Assembly (NCBI GenBank): GCA_950295325.1
Contig: OX485805.1
Location: 44,790,758 to 44,850,757, forward strand
Direction of reading: 5' to 3'
Source: Polytrichum commune
Lineage: Eukaryota > Streptophyta > Polytrichopsida > Polytrichales > Polytrichaceae
DNA length: 60,000 bases
Below the pieces are notes generated by a model. The model had not been told where the DNA came from, made no database searches, and saw nothing but the letters and a program-made list of their open reading frames with translations. Made by a program: the position numbers and the translations under genes. Below, one piece after another: positions 35,701-48,700 of the stretch. How positions within the stretch are numbered: position 1 is the stretch's first letter; each line of letters opens with the position of its first letter.

Positions 35701-36917
35701 TCGTCTCTTCAATTGTCGTGCCCGAGCTCCGAAGCTGTCTGCATGGCCGTGCATGCGCAGGGATTCAATCCAGGTGACATATTTCCGGGCCAGCCACGTG
35801 CCGCTCTGCCCGGGTGCCAATCGAGGTGTCGTCATTGATTAGAATGCGGGTAAATTTGTTCACACTGGCATGTTTGTGATCCGGAATTTCCATCTCAAAG
35901 AGATTACGAAGAGAGGGATGAATAATGCACACAAGCCTACATACCTCTCATTCATCCAACATAGAAGACCTAAAGTACTATTCCCATGTGTTAGTTTTTT
36001 AGTCGATCTTACACCGGAATCAACATTAAAGATCCCCAATTACTTGAGGCCAAGTCATTTGAGATGAATCGACAACAAATATATAGGGGGTCATGTTTTG
36101 GTGTTGGATAGATAAGAGATACGTTTGTATTCAATAATTTCCTCTATTCAGAGATATGTTCTCTTTGATACGGTAAATCATACAATCACAAAGGTGATAA
36201 GTTAGGTAGCTTAGAGTTGACGAGGATTTTGGTGTAAGGTATGCAGGTATTACTTGGTTAGTTTCTCTTGTTCTCCATCTTATATTGATCAAAACAATGT
36301 TTTGATTGTTGTGTTGTATTGACTAAACTAGGGTGCAAGCATGGTAAAGTGGACAAATCTTGATCCCTGCTCAATGTTTAAGGAAAATGATTCAAAACCA
36401 TACACTAAGGGCCGGTTTACACTACAGTGGAGCCGGTCGGTCAAGAATGCTTGGCCAAGACATGGTTATATGAGGCAAATGGTGGATGTGCCGGAGAAGA
36501 ATTAAAGGCAATCAAATATTTCTTAAGGAGTCTTGACCGGTTGAAGTCTAAACACCTAGAGGAGAAGTTTAGCGGAGAAGTCCACCGGAGAAGTCCACCT
36601 AATGGTGAAGATTTTTTGTGATAAAAAACCATAATTCTCTACATTCACATTGTATCAAAAGATTTCAACAAGAATTGTGTTCATAAGAATTGTGTAATAT
36701 AATGTTCAATTTTATTCAAAAGACAATGAAAATTGCCAAATTGCCAATTGTCAAGTTTGGCCCATGTAGGAAATAAATGTCTCCTTGGGTGTTTAAGAAT
36801 GAAGAGGGGAAAACCCATACACATTAGACAAAGCACTACTCTTTGGTATTATTTAAGACATGCTCTCCTCTTAATCATCCTCATCAATTTCTCTCTTCTT
36901 ATCTTTGATCTTCAATC

Positions 36918-37529
36918 ATGGATAATCGAAGAAGAGAAATTTTGTGCTCTCTTATGATCTTTATGGTTTTGAAGTATTTTATCGTTTCAACTATGGCGAT
37001 ATAAAAAACCATCATGTATCACTATAATGCTTCAATTATGATGATGGCATATTTTTTGTTTGGGAGCAAAGAGAGGGTGGTGTGGAAATTTGACCGGCCA
37101 AGTGGATATGTGTCACAATTTCTTCTTGGATCATATAATGCAAAAATGTTCAGAGATCGTGTACGGGTGAGTAAGCCTACTTTTATTTATTTATGTCATT
37201 TGCTTGGACCCATGTTGAGCAAGAAAGATACAAAATTAAGACTTTGTATTCCAATAGAGTGTAGAATTTCTTTGACATTGCATCGATTGGCAACCGGTGA
37301 TACTCTGCATACACTTGCCGATTTGTATGGTATTTCAAAGTCAAGTGCTTCAATCACAGTGAGAGAAGTATGTGAGGGTATTAAAAGTGTTTTGAGGCCT
37401 TTGATTTTTCCTAAACCAACATTGTCAAGAATGAAGCAAATAGCTTTAGAAGTTGAGAGTTTGCATGGAATTCCATACATTTTAGGGGCAATAGATGGGA
37501 GTCACATTCCAACTGTTGACTACCAATGA
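36918..37529 (+). pseudogene. broken PIF/Harbinger transposase (HARBI1-like nuclease)
   Basis: The frame begins MDNRRREILC at 36918, hits an in-frame TAA at 37002-37004, then continues in the same frame from the ATG at 37014 to a stop at 37529. The downstream part has the family's FRDRVRVSKPTF block, a helix-turn-helix-like stretch (TLADLYGISKSSASITVREV) and YILGAIDGSHIP, the first catalytic aspartate of the DDE nuclease. Everything after it, including the second D and the E, is missing. Family members are usually about 350-450 aa. Minus-strand sequence from 37582 down (MVGYSQFQFGSSQDEDDL) may be the start of the element's second ORF, but that is a guess. Confidence 0.85.
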
Positions 37530-37782
37530 GGTCATCCTCATCTTGGCTACTACCAAACTGAAATTGTGAGTAACCAACCATTGCGAAAAAAAATTGCACA
37601 AAAAAAAAAATCGCTAAGGAGCTACTACAGCACAACAACAACAACAACAACAACCAAAAAAAAAAAAAAAAAAAAAAGAAGAAGAAGAAGAAAGAGAGAA
37701 GCTTGCCAACACCTTAGGTTTTGAAAAAAACCAGATCTGAAATCTACGGTCTAGATCTGTTTTTGAAAATTAATTTTTTATT

Positions 37783-37866
37783 GAGTTGGGCTTCTCCGGA
37801 GGAGGAGTTTCTTGTCCAGCCTCTTGAGGCCGGACAAGAAACTCCTCCTCCGGAGAAGCCCAACTC
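37783..37866. repeat. 84-bp near-perfect hairpin inside the Harbinger element
   Basis: Left arm GAGTTGGGCTTCTCCGGAGG continues to GTCCAGCCTC; the right arm is its inverse with one mismatch; the loop is TT. Arms are 41 bp. Confidence 0.9.
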
Positions 37867-38292
37867 CAAAAAGTGCGGCCATGTAGGCGGTGTGAGGCCA
37901 AACCCCCCACCCTTAAGCGTCCGTAGTCCGAGTAGTGGGTTTGGGCTCACATTCCTCCGCGGTATTGGATTTGGACTTGGATGAGTCCATAGTGCAAGGT
38001 TCACCCTTCAAATGGTCTTGGATTTAACTTTGGTCTTTGCTTCCTTTGTCTTGCCATCGCGAGAGTGCTCCACATTCTCCATTAATTTGTGCACGTGGTT
38101 TATTTTTAAAGAGAGGATGCAAGTGTTAAAAAAAACACTATTCTCTATAGTCAATCTCAAATACATTTACTTGTGAAAGCCACACATAACACTAACTAGC
38201 ATAATGTAACTAACTACTTGTCTATGAGCTAATTAGGTAGGCTATCTACTAAGCTCCTTCATGAACCCATCTCTTTACTTTCTAATTACATA

Positions 38293-38533
38293 AACCTAGC
38301 TCCTTCATAAACCCAGCTCCTTCATAAACCCAGCTTCTTAGCTTCTAACTAAACAAACCCAGCTCCTTCATGAACCCAGCTCCTTAGCTTCTAACTAAAC
38401 AAACCCAGCTCCTTCATAAACCCAGCTCCTTCATGAACCCAGCTCCTTAGCTTCTAACTAAACAAACCCAGGTCCTTCATAAACCCAGCTCTTTACTTTC
38501 TAACTAATCAAACCCAGCTCCTTCATAAACCCA
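38293..38533 (+). repeat. minisatellite, AACCCAGCTCCTTCATRA units
   Basis: About eleven AACCCAGCTCCTTCATAAA / ...ATGAA units, some followed by TAGCTTCTAACTAAACA. This gives a higher-order period of about 60 bp. It lies inside the Harbinger element. Confidence 0.8.
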
Positions 38534-40649
38534 CAACTTTGTAGTTGTAATCCCCAACTACCTCACTAATTATTCAAGCCCTTAACTAATCTTCCTACCT
38601 AATTTCCCTAATTCTACTAACAACCCCTTTCTAATCACACAATTCTTCTCTAATCCTAAAATCCTAAAATCCTAGAGAGGAGAGGGGGAGAGAGAATTTC
38701 CTAACTTCACTAAGACTAACTAATCCACACAAGTATATTTTTGCACTCATCACAACATCAAGTGCTCAACTCTTAAACATAGAACTTGCAACCACGTGTA
38801 TTCAAAACATGAACTTAAAGTACCACAAATTGGAATCATGAATTAACTTTAAAATCCTTCACGTCAACACTAATTCTACCAAGAGGTCAAGCCCTCTTCA
38901 AGGCTAACAAGCCTTGGCTCTCAAACTAAAAACTAAGCACACACATGTGCTCCAATATGGCTTCCCACACCCACACTTATAACTCGTGGGGTGCCTTGGA
39001 GCACAAAGGAAAGAGAGGATGAGTGAGGGAAGAATGAGGGATTATATAGTAAGCTTGAGGGGGTGAGCATCCTCAAGGCTCACGATAAGCCCTTGAGATT
39101 TCCTCCTACTTAGTAGGCGCCAATCCTATCTTCTAAGCCTTCCTCCCTCAAATGATCAACAAGGATCCTAATTCGAACATTTAACTAGCCTTGGCTTTCT
39201 ACCTACCACACTTTACCAAACTTGGGATGCTTCAACCCAAACTTAGCCTCCTTCGCTTTCCGCCGCCATAACTTTCTCCCCTTACTTTCCCAAATCGTCG
39301 CTCACCACTTAATTCAAACCACGATGCTTAACTCGTGATTTGATTGGTGCTTTGAGAATTTGCTTATCCTCCACCTTGCATTCTTCCTTGGGCCTTCCCC
39401 ATTAAGTGGCCATGATGAGGTGGTCCACTTGTGCGCTCCATGTGATCCTCCATTCATCCCAATTCGAATGCACTTGCCTCTTGAGTCACTTTGGTTGTCT
39501 CCATCCATTTGTACTAGCCTACTCACTAACTACTCAATCCAAGTTCTCCTTACCTATCCTCATTCACTCAAATCCTTCCGAAGGTAAAAACACAATAACA
39601 ACTCACATCCTAGCCTCTTACAACATGGTACTTCTAAGACTAACATTTCACTCTTTTTATATTTTTGTGAAGCAACATGCTACTTCAAAGTGCATCAACT
39701 AACGTTTCAAGGGTCTAAGACTAAATGTGGGCACCCTTTTGGGCTCACAGGCGGCCATGTCATTTTATCATCCATGAGAAAAGTTCACCACCATTGTTTT
39801 CTTCACCTAGTGTAAACACCCACCGGTCAAGAGTTGCATTTTCGACCAATCACAATTGAGAGACGCCCTTTTTTTCATGACCGGTGGACTTCTCCACCGT
39901 AGTGTAAACCGCCCCTAACTTTGAATTATGTGAAGAAAAAAATCATAGATATTTAAAGAATATATTGATCTACAAAGCCAAGCAATTTATGGTGACAAGA
40001 AAACTTTCAAGAAAGGTCTACATATTTTAGAAGATGGTGCGAGTGGTGTGCAAGTAGGGTTTATTAAACAAGTAATTGTCTAAATTTGTTTAAAATATTA
40101 TAAAAATGTATTAAATTGATGGTTTTCTACAAATATTTGTAATGATGCCCTCAAGTAGATAATGAATTCTAAGAAAATGAAAAAAATGCTAACTTCAAAA
40201 TATTTAAGGTCATGAAATCTACATTCAAAACTAGATTCAACCAATTGGTTTTGAGCATCACTGTTAATGATAAGTCCTGAAGATCTCAACTCGATATTCT
40301 ACATTTGAGTACTCAACACAACAATGAAGGTCATCATGAAAAAAGAATACAATCTAAACAACACTTTGTTGGTACTTTAAGGCCTTTGAGCAAAAAATTG
40401 ATGGTCTTATTATACTGGAGCACTTTTTTGGTCCACTTTACCATGCTTGCACCACTATGAAAATATATTAACAAAATATGAATTGAAAATCGGAACTCGT
40501 GTTATATACTTATGGTCATTGGAAGTAGATATTTGTTGATCCCTCACATGAATACACATGTTAGTGTAATTGTGTTGATTATTGAGTGTAGACTTAATAT
40601 GTTAGTGCAATATGTGATGGGTCCACTTTTTTTTTTTTTTTTTAAATAA

Positions 40650-40712
40650 CACCTTTTTATGGTGTTTGTTCCACACCTAACCACACGCCAAAAATATAGG
40701 TGTCCATTTGAG
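40650..40712 (-). repeat. dispersed repeat copy
   Basis: The complement reads GACACCTATATTTTTGGCGT, then GTGGTTAGGTGTGGAACAAA and CACCATAAAAAGGTG. Best match is 16435-16500. Confidence 0.6.
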
Positions 40713-41399
40713 AATAGTTATTGAATAACACCTGCATACCTTAGTGGGTGTCAAGTCATAGTGCATTGCCATTGTAGCACCAAAGATCCATGACATGTTG
40801 GATGGAATCTCCAAGTGAGGCAATGATGGGGCTATATGATGTGCCTAGTGGTAGGACCATGCAACTTTGATGTTATAATGTGGTGCATTGTAGCATTTTT
40901 GTTTTAAAACATTGGAGTGATATAGCAAGTAACAATTAATCAGTTGACATAGGAACTTCATGCTATTATAACTGTCAATTGACATGGAAAACTTTTTTGA
41001 AAATGCAAAGGAAGTGGTGGGGATCATGGGTTATGACTTCTTCAAGAAAAAACCATCTCACACAAAGGCCATGTAGAGTCAATGCAACAAATGTTGACTT
41101 CAACATAATTCATTACATGTTCATTCCAAATTGGTGGTCAACTTACTTCGATTGTGTGGTTGGATTAATATCTAATGGAATCCATCTACTACATAAAGTT
41201 CTTAAATGATGTGTATAATCTCTTTCATGAATTTATTTTTACACTAGATAATGGTCATTGGGTGGATTTGGATCGTGGCCATATAAGGATGGTCATCATT
41301 TGATGCATGTCAACATAAGGAGAAGTTGCAATCATAGCCTTAGTCAACTACATGGTTGTTTTCCATTCTATATTTCAGACATGGGCCTCCACTATCTTA

Positions 41400-41660
41400 C
41401 TCTCATGAATAGAAACTTAGAAAATAAACAGAAATCGACGCCAATACAAATAGTGATTGTCGGCATGAATAGGATGAACATTATGAATAATGCCGGTATT
41501 TTCAATGATAGTGCTCCTATGAATAGTCTTTTCAGCAAACAACACTTTGATGAATAGTGCCCCCTGTGAATAATGTCAAGATAAACAATGATTCTTGTAA
41601 ATGATGTCAAGAGTATAACCCACCCAAATTTCAAAGTGTCAAAATGAATGTATGAATAAT
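41400..41660 (+). repeat. degenerate ATGAATAGTG-type array
   Basis: Variants of ATGAATAGTGC, GTGAATAATG and ATGAACATTATGAATAATG recur about nine times at 15-35 bp spacing. Confidence 0.5.
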
Positions 41661-42071
41661 AAACAAGTATTCTTACTTTGTTCAGGGGCTCACATTATAT
41701 AATTAGCATATTTCAGGGTTGTGAAATGACACACATGGTTGAACAATGTTATGATGGTTCTTGAACAACAACAAGGTAACATGAATATTAGCCTTTTCAA
41801 CTTCCCGGCTTTAAGTTCAATTTCATTTCATTTAATTTCAATGGTGATATTTTCATCCAACATAGGGTTCCACACTGATGTTTGTTTGCCATGGGCATAT
41901 AATTTGCGTTCTCAAGAAGCGTAAGAAAAGAAAATAATGGGAGATATTCTTTGGTGAATTGTGTGATTGATTGATAGGATGAACCGTGTTGGTAGAGAGT
42001 CATTCCTAAAGGACGAAAGGATGGTGAACTTACAATGGACTCGCATAAGGCTATATTGGATGTGAAATTTA

Positions 42072-42420
42072 GGGTTGGTTCACATGAGGTCCCAAATCCC
42101 AAGTCCCACTCATGTTAGCAAGTCCTAGCATGGAGGTAAAGTTCCAACGTTTGAGCCTCAAGAAATCATTAAAGTGTGTTTATTTATCATTACAATTGGA
42201 TTTTGATTATTTTATGCTCAACCCAACGCTTAACACAAGTCCCAAGCCTCACCTCCAAAAGTGTTGCCATGTAGGTATCCATGTTATACTTGGGATTTAG
42301 GACTTTGGGACCTGTGTGAAGTGGTAAATCTCAACTTCCATACCCTCGACAACTAAGATTGCATGGATTGACCGCAAGTGACTTGAGACTTAGGATTTGG
42401 GACCCCGTGTGAACCAACCC
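42072..42420. mobile_element. MITE, 349 bp
   Basis: The left end GGGTTGGTTCACATGAGGTC mirrors the right end GACCCCGTGTGAACCAACCC. The repeat extends about 35 bp (CCCAAATCC on both sides). TTA flanks at 42069-42071 and 42421-42423. No coding capacity. Confidence 0.88.
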
Positions 42421-45400
42421 TTATTGGACCAACCCTTATTGTACCTCATTAAGGCTTGGCCCAACAAAGGATCCAAATTGTAGAATTTGCCCTTACTAGT
42501 AATGAACCATACCTTTTTTTCTTTTCAAATAAGCTAATTTTTGATGAATATGCATAGGTGATACAAGTGTAATGGAATACACAAGTTGAAAACAAGCGGC
42601 TAGTTGCACGAGTGCTATATATGTCCTACTATTATCATGCACACGTGGCTAATTCCAGTTGGTTGTCTGACCAAGGCCAAACTTAGATTCATTTTAGAGA
42701 CCACTTTAGATCAATCCTCCCTTGACTTACTACTGTGAATTGGGAGGTCTCATAATCCATTATTTCTACAATGTATCATTTCTTTATTTAATTGCATTGA
42801 CACACTCTAAGCTTTGTCTTCTTTTTGTATCAAATGTCTATAAGTGTGGCACTGCTAGGCACCACATTTTTGAAATCCAATAGTGCGTGGACTTGAGATC
42901 CACAAAGCTATTGAAGTGTAATTCCCGTTCTACTTACTATCTATGGCAAATCATTTGTAGTTGATTCTTCCTCACCACAATGTAGGAGGTTGCGCGTTAG
43001 ATGACATCTACAACTTTCAGAATGTAGTTTGACTTTTCAATAAGTAAATCTTTGCTTTCTAATTTTCTCGGCTTCGTCGTTGTACTAATACAAACTCACA
43101 TTTTTTTTCTCTCTCTTTTGCAAGTTCAACCAACACATCTTCATTTGAGTTCTCATATGATTCCCCCACCTCAAGGTTTTGCCCAAACATAAGTTAGACA
43201 ACTCTAGGTAAGTCACTAATTAATGACTACCAAGACATTGGGAGATCTCCCGGTCCTATCCTTCTTCCACAAAGAAATCATGAAAGTTGGTAGGAGGCTC
43301 TAGAAATGGTGGCCAATTCAAGATTACTTAGCCATTGACAGCCCTCCCAATCTTTTGGTGAACTAATTGAAGTATATAGTCTAGGATTTTTGTATGTTTT
43401 TGGACTGTAGTTTATTTTTCGGTTTGTTGTTTATTTCTTGATGCAATGTACAACTAATGTTTGAGGTTTCATGAATAAAGTTTTATTTTTCAAATGCCAT
43501 TTTCACTCTCGACATGTGCTTTATTTTATACATATTTTTAATGTATTTTATTTCAAATGGTATAGATGGGGAGACCTCCTAATGCTCTTGGAAATTAAAC
43601 TTGTTATAATTATCTATTATCAAGTTTGTAGTATATTTTACTACTTCTCTTTTCTTATAAGTACTTATTATTTTACTCGAAGCCAAGAATAATTTGGGCA
43701 TCGGGAGTGTCCCCGGTCCCATTCTTATTTACCATAATATTTTGAGACTTCTACTATTAATTTCCTCATTAAATTATAATTAATCAGCATTAATTAGTTA
43801 CATTTTGAATGTGAACTCCTTAATTGTCTTATTTTTAGTTAAATACTTGTTAATTCCATAATAGATAAAGTTACCTCCGCCTTTATGGCAACTATGGCTA
43901 GCAAGCATCATGCAAGTGTGGATGCATGGATGCATGTTTGCCATTACATTTTGAGACGACTTGGACAATGAACATTTAAGTAGGAAAACAAGATTACATT
44001 TAAGTGTGCAATTTAGCAAGACTACAAGGGGCACTTGTAGTGCAATCTCAACACACATGTTTTTGGTGATCATTCTTAGATCCATACCCAATCACACAAC
44101 TCAAATATAATTGTCGAGAAGAAGTCTATGGGCGATGAAAGCAACTTCTGGCTTCTGGTGAGGCCACGTTGCCTGTGCTTTCTCGACTGTCGGATTTGAC
44201 CGATGTAACCCTCCTCCCCTAATCTCCTCCGTTCCTGCCAGACATATAGATAGACAGAGAAGATAGACATACACTCACTCTCTTCACCTTCCCGATTACG
44301 ATTTCTTTACCGATTCTCTTCGCCAGAGGTCATCCGATTACGTTCTAGCAAGATGAGTGACCGAATTATCATGCAAGCTTACCAAAATATGGTGTGTCAT
44401 GATGACCTTATGGGAAAAGCAAAATCTCGATAATATTTAATCCTCTAAATGATGCCCGTTCAATTATTGACATTATGGCCATATGACTTAAATATGTTAT
44501 GTACTTTTAGACAAAGCCTTTCTAGAGGCACAACAACTTCATTCTCCATGGAATCTTGTCAAAAGACAAAGGTTTGGTTAAACTAGGGTCATAGATCAAA
44601 GAAACTCGCAATATCAATTGACCCTATTGGGCAAGAGCATAAATTTGGACCCAAGGAGTTAACACTAGGATATGGGTCCAAAATATGATATAATAAAGTG
44701 ACTCTAAATGTGGCATCACTTTCTTTCTTGATGGTTCTCATAAAACACTCTCCCTAGTTTGAGAAACCAATCTTCAAGCCCAATGTAATCTTGAGTTTAA
44801 AAAGTAAGGGTGTGTTTGGATCTCAAGTGTCCTAGACTTGAGTTCCGAGGCCTCTAACGAAACCCACCCTAAGATAAGGGTGCTTAAACCAACACTTTAA
44901 GCAAATTAGCCTATAATTGGAATCCTTTTAGATTAGTGGTATGCATGATCAACTAAGTAATTTGGCTTAAACATAGTAGAAATAGAAATAAAAAAATAAA
45001 AAAATAATTGCATAATTTATAATATACTAACCAATATTGAAGTTACTTACCCCTACCTTCCTAATTCATCCATAGAACTAGATTTTTTTTGTGCAAACAT
45101 CTCCCTAAACCATCCCGACACTTGTCCAAAACTACTCCCGTTTTTCTTTCAAAACCAGTCCCATTTTTTCCAAAACAAACCCCACCTTTTGTCCAAAGCG
45201 CCCCACCACTAAAACCAAAACTCCACCCAATTAAAAATTTGAACCCCTACAAATTTTACATGCAGGATCTTAATAATTATATATATATAATTATAAAAAA
45301 TAAAAATAAAAATAAAAGTACGGGATTAGGAGGCGTGTACAGGTGTTGGTTTGGGGCGGGGTGCTGGTTATGGCACCCTTTATTTTAACTTTTTTTTTTT

Positions 45401-45772
45401 TGATTCCATTGCACCTTTGGTGCATTAAGTTACAAATGATTGGTGGAATGGCAAGTGAGTCCATCCAAATCATCAATGGCAATAGGGGGAATTATTTTTG
45501 GTTTTTTCTCTGAATAAGTGGACCTTTTAGTGTGTGCTCGAAATAGGAAAAAGTAGAGTGGACCAGGAGGACTTTCCTTGCTTCTCCTGTTCCGCTCTCT
45601 GTCTCCCTTCCTTCGTTGCTCCGCCATAGCCGTGGTCCCGGCCCCCGAATCCACCTATACGCCATAGCCGATCGCTAACGCCTGCGCTCCAATTCGAGCT
45701 TGCATCAATGCCATCGCCACCGGCTGGCGCTTACGCTTCAGAAGCTCTTTGAATTTCTCGATTTGGTTCACA
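42421..45772. other. intergenic and SWAP70-like 5' region, no other gene seen
   Basis: This 3.3-kb stretch has no frame with a recognisable domain. It includes an AT- and AAAAT-rich tract at about 45270-45320. The last 200 bp are probably the SWAP70-like leader. Confidence 0.55.
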
Positions 45773-48700
45773 ATGGCTCAGGTTTTGATCCTACCTGCAA
45801 CTGAATGCATTTCGTGTGGTTTGCTTCTGTTGCAGTTTCTGTGGATGTCTTTGTTCGCGTTTCCAAGGAACTTATCATGCAATTAGGCTCGAGAGAAAAG
45901 GCACGAGCAGTGTCGGATGGACTTCTTGGTGTGGTATTCAAGTCGTGTTCAAATCTACTCTGTGTTCTTGATGAGGAATAGCTCTGGCGATGAGGAGAGT
46001 GCGCTCTACAGAGACCTTCTAGTTGATGATGCGGCTATGTAGTGGAGCAGCTTATTTTTTTAAGAATGTTGCAGAAATGTTTTGCTGCGTTTTTTCAACA
46101 AATTTTCAGTGTTCTCCACTGCTTAGGGTTCAAGGAATCTGCGTTGTTTTGTGCTGCCTGGACAGGTTGGAGAGGAAGATACGAAAGGCAGTCTTGAGAA
46201 GATAAAGAAGCAGCTCAATGCTGGCAGTGGTAGCGTGCTTCTGCAAGGAACTCTCTTAAAGCGGTCTGAGACGGTGAGTTGCAAGATTCGATCGACTGGA
46301 GAGCCCGAGGGTTAGGCCTATAAGAAATATTATCCGCTCCTCTGCGTGTTGATGATGTCCATACTATTGTTGTCAAAACCGCGACAAATTACTTTCAACG
46401 TCATCACCAAATCTGAATAACCAAAGTGTGAGAAGAATGCAGCAAACTTCCTTGTGAGATCGGAGTCAATCTTGTACTTTGCAATGTGGCCTCCGGTGAT
46501 AACGGGAAGGTTCTTAAGTATTTCCTTGACGCAGGAGGTTTCTTTGGTCAAATTACTTAATGGAAAATGATCTGACGCAATTCTCATGCTGTAGTGTTGC
46601 GTTAATAAAGCAACGCTTCTGAAGATGATAGCCTCTTCATTCTTGAGGAACGAGAAAGAACAGTCCTATTAGCGAACGGGCTATAAGGCAGTTTGAAATC
46701 AGTTGCCTTTTTTTTAAAGGATGTAGTGGTTAGAGGATCGATTATCAATTCTTTATCAAACGAAAGGAACTGCACCTAGTCTGCAATTGCGGAGGAGGTA
46801 CAACGAGAATCATGGTTCTGAGTTTTGTGAGAGCCCGACCGTGGTAAAATCCAGCTTGTCATGCAAAATCGGGTCAATCATTCAAGAGTCGTCATTGTGT
46901 TGGCTTTTCTGACCGAGGCTTGTGTATACAGCTGAGGAAATGGAATCAACGATGGTTTACGTTGGATCCGGCAACTGGCAAAATGGAATACAGGTAATAT
47001 GTCAAAATGCTCAGATTCTCAGTTTGATTTCTAAGGATTTGTATGATTCGGGTCTTTTTGTGTCAATTCCTAGCCAGCACGTACTTGAAGAGTAGCAATG
47101 CTATTGCTGTTTTCACAAGGCAACTGCTGCATTGGTACCTCTACATTATTCAAGTAGCTAGAACATCACAATCTTTGAAACGTTTTGAGTTGTTCATAGC
47201 TGTGCAGTTTCTTGTCAACAGTTTCTCAGATTGTTTTGTGTGGATGTTCACAGATTTCAAAGAGGTGATCCAACCCCGAGAGGCTTGATCTATTTTGATG
47301 CAGACAGCACAATCACTGTGTCACCCTTAAACATCCAGTAAGCAGTCTTAGCTTCACAGTCAATATAAGTAGGTTGAGATTTGGCTTTGCAGATCCGGTT
47401 GATTCCTGTGATTCAGGTACTAACCAGTTGCATGGAAAGAAACACTTCTAGTTGTGCGTGTCACGTTAATCTATTTGATTTGTAACTGATAATTTTTTGT
47501 GACCCATTGTTCAAAGCGTAGCTACTTGATGCTATCACAAACATAGCCTGAGATGGCACTCTTCAAAGAATCTCCTGTGCCAAGACTTTCTCTAGATTGT
47601 TGACGTGGCTTCTTGTTATGATTGTGTTTAGTATATTGAGGTTTAACAGCAGTTTCTTATGTCTGTATTTCATCTTTGTTATGCAGGGGTGACAGGAAGT
47701 ATGATGGATGTTGCTTCTGTATCCTTCAAGCAGGTCGAAAGTTGTATTTACTGATGATGATTATAGTTTAAGCTTTGTGTCCTAAGAAGAAGCATGGATA
47801 TGAAAACTTTGAGCAAGAACAGGCTATGATAAGTCTGCCTGGAGACAAATCAAATGATGACATGGAATGCTGAATTGCACGTAGACAAGAAAGATACCGA
47901 TGAGACCTCCAAGGTCTTATTGTGGAGTGGCGTGTCTTTTCTCAGATTTATGTTAGGTCTCTGATTCTATCTGGCCAATTACACATTTAAAGCCTTCATA
48001 TTGTGTTGTGCTCAATATCTCTTATATGCTTCACTTACATCAATGACTCAGATATTGGCACCCCACAAAAGAAAGAGTTTTTCCTCTGTGCAGAGACACC
48101 AGCTGCGGCCCGAGCTTGGGTTGCCACTTTGAGGTGAGCAACCTCTATACTAGGAGAATTGTATCGCATTGAAGACTTTGAGAATGCATCCTTCCATAAC
48201 ATAAAAATTAATTCTGTCAATTGCTCATTGTGCACCTCAACAACCCAGTTCCACTCTCCCGTTTACAGATATTTATCCTGTAAAGACACAAAATATTGTG
48301 GAATCTAAAAAGGACAAGTTTGGTTCAAACAATCAAGTACATATAACCTATAATTGCATGGTGCGTTCTTCTATGCAATTTCCATGTGATTCTATGAGGG
48401 TCTGTTTATCTGATTCCAGATATAGGCATTTAAGTGTGCAGTATATTAGTTCAAACAGGTGCACATGCTTTAAGATCCAATAATAGGACTGTGGACCACA
48501 TAACCTGGTACTAAAGAAGCTCTTAAGCGTCCAGATGTATGACATTCCAGATCTTCCCAGAATTGTTGGCTTCCATTAGAATGTTGGCCTTTTCTCTTGC
48601 AAGTCCATTTCCTTTTTTCTGGTTTTTTTGGATAAAATTTTGGTTGTAAAATGATTAATGCTTGTGTCTTGGTGTGTTGACAGGGCTGCAGCACTAGTAT

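Larger units (their letters stand above)
33840..36330. other. region upstream of DGK, no gene seen
   Basis: It holds the DGK promoter side (right of 33839), a degenerate tandem array (34720-35700) and two palindromes, listed separately. No frame has a recognisable domain. Confidence 0.5.
36409..39915 (+). mobile_element. PIF/Harbinger transposon, defective (3507 bp)
   Basis: Terminal inverted repeats: GGGCCGGTTTACACTACAGT at the left, and at the right the inverse of ACTACGGTGGAG preceded by GGGGCGGTTTAC (about 22 of 24 match). TAA lies on both sides (36406-36408, 39916-39918). Subterminal copies of the CCGGTGGACTTCTCC motif occur near both ends. It contains a broken transposase frame, a long hairpin and a minisatellite. 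The element is non-autonomous as it stands. Confidence 0.9.
36331..40454. mobile_element. outer inverted-repeat element carrying a nested Harbinger
   Basis: GGTGCAAGCATGGTAAAGTG at 36332 is the exact inverse of CACTTTACCATGCTTGCACC at 40434-40453. Flanks CTA at 36328-36330 and CTA at 40455-40457 give a 3-bp target duplication. Removing the inner 3.5-kb element leaves about 0.6 kb of non-coding sequence, a MITE-like body. Confidence 0.75.
40455..42071. other. intergenic, repeats only
   Basis: Contains a T run near 40628-40644, a minus-strand dispersed repeat (40650-40712) and a degenerate GAATAGTG array (41400-41660). No gene is supported. Confidence 0.55.

Noticed and set aside
37721-38004. 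Open frames on both strands near 37.8 kb
   Set aside because: Produced by the 84-bp hairpin inside the Harbinger element; no domain.
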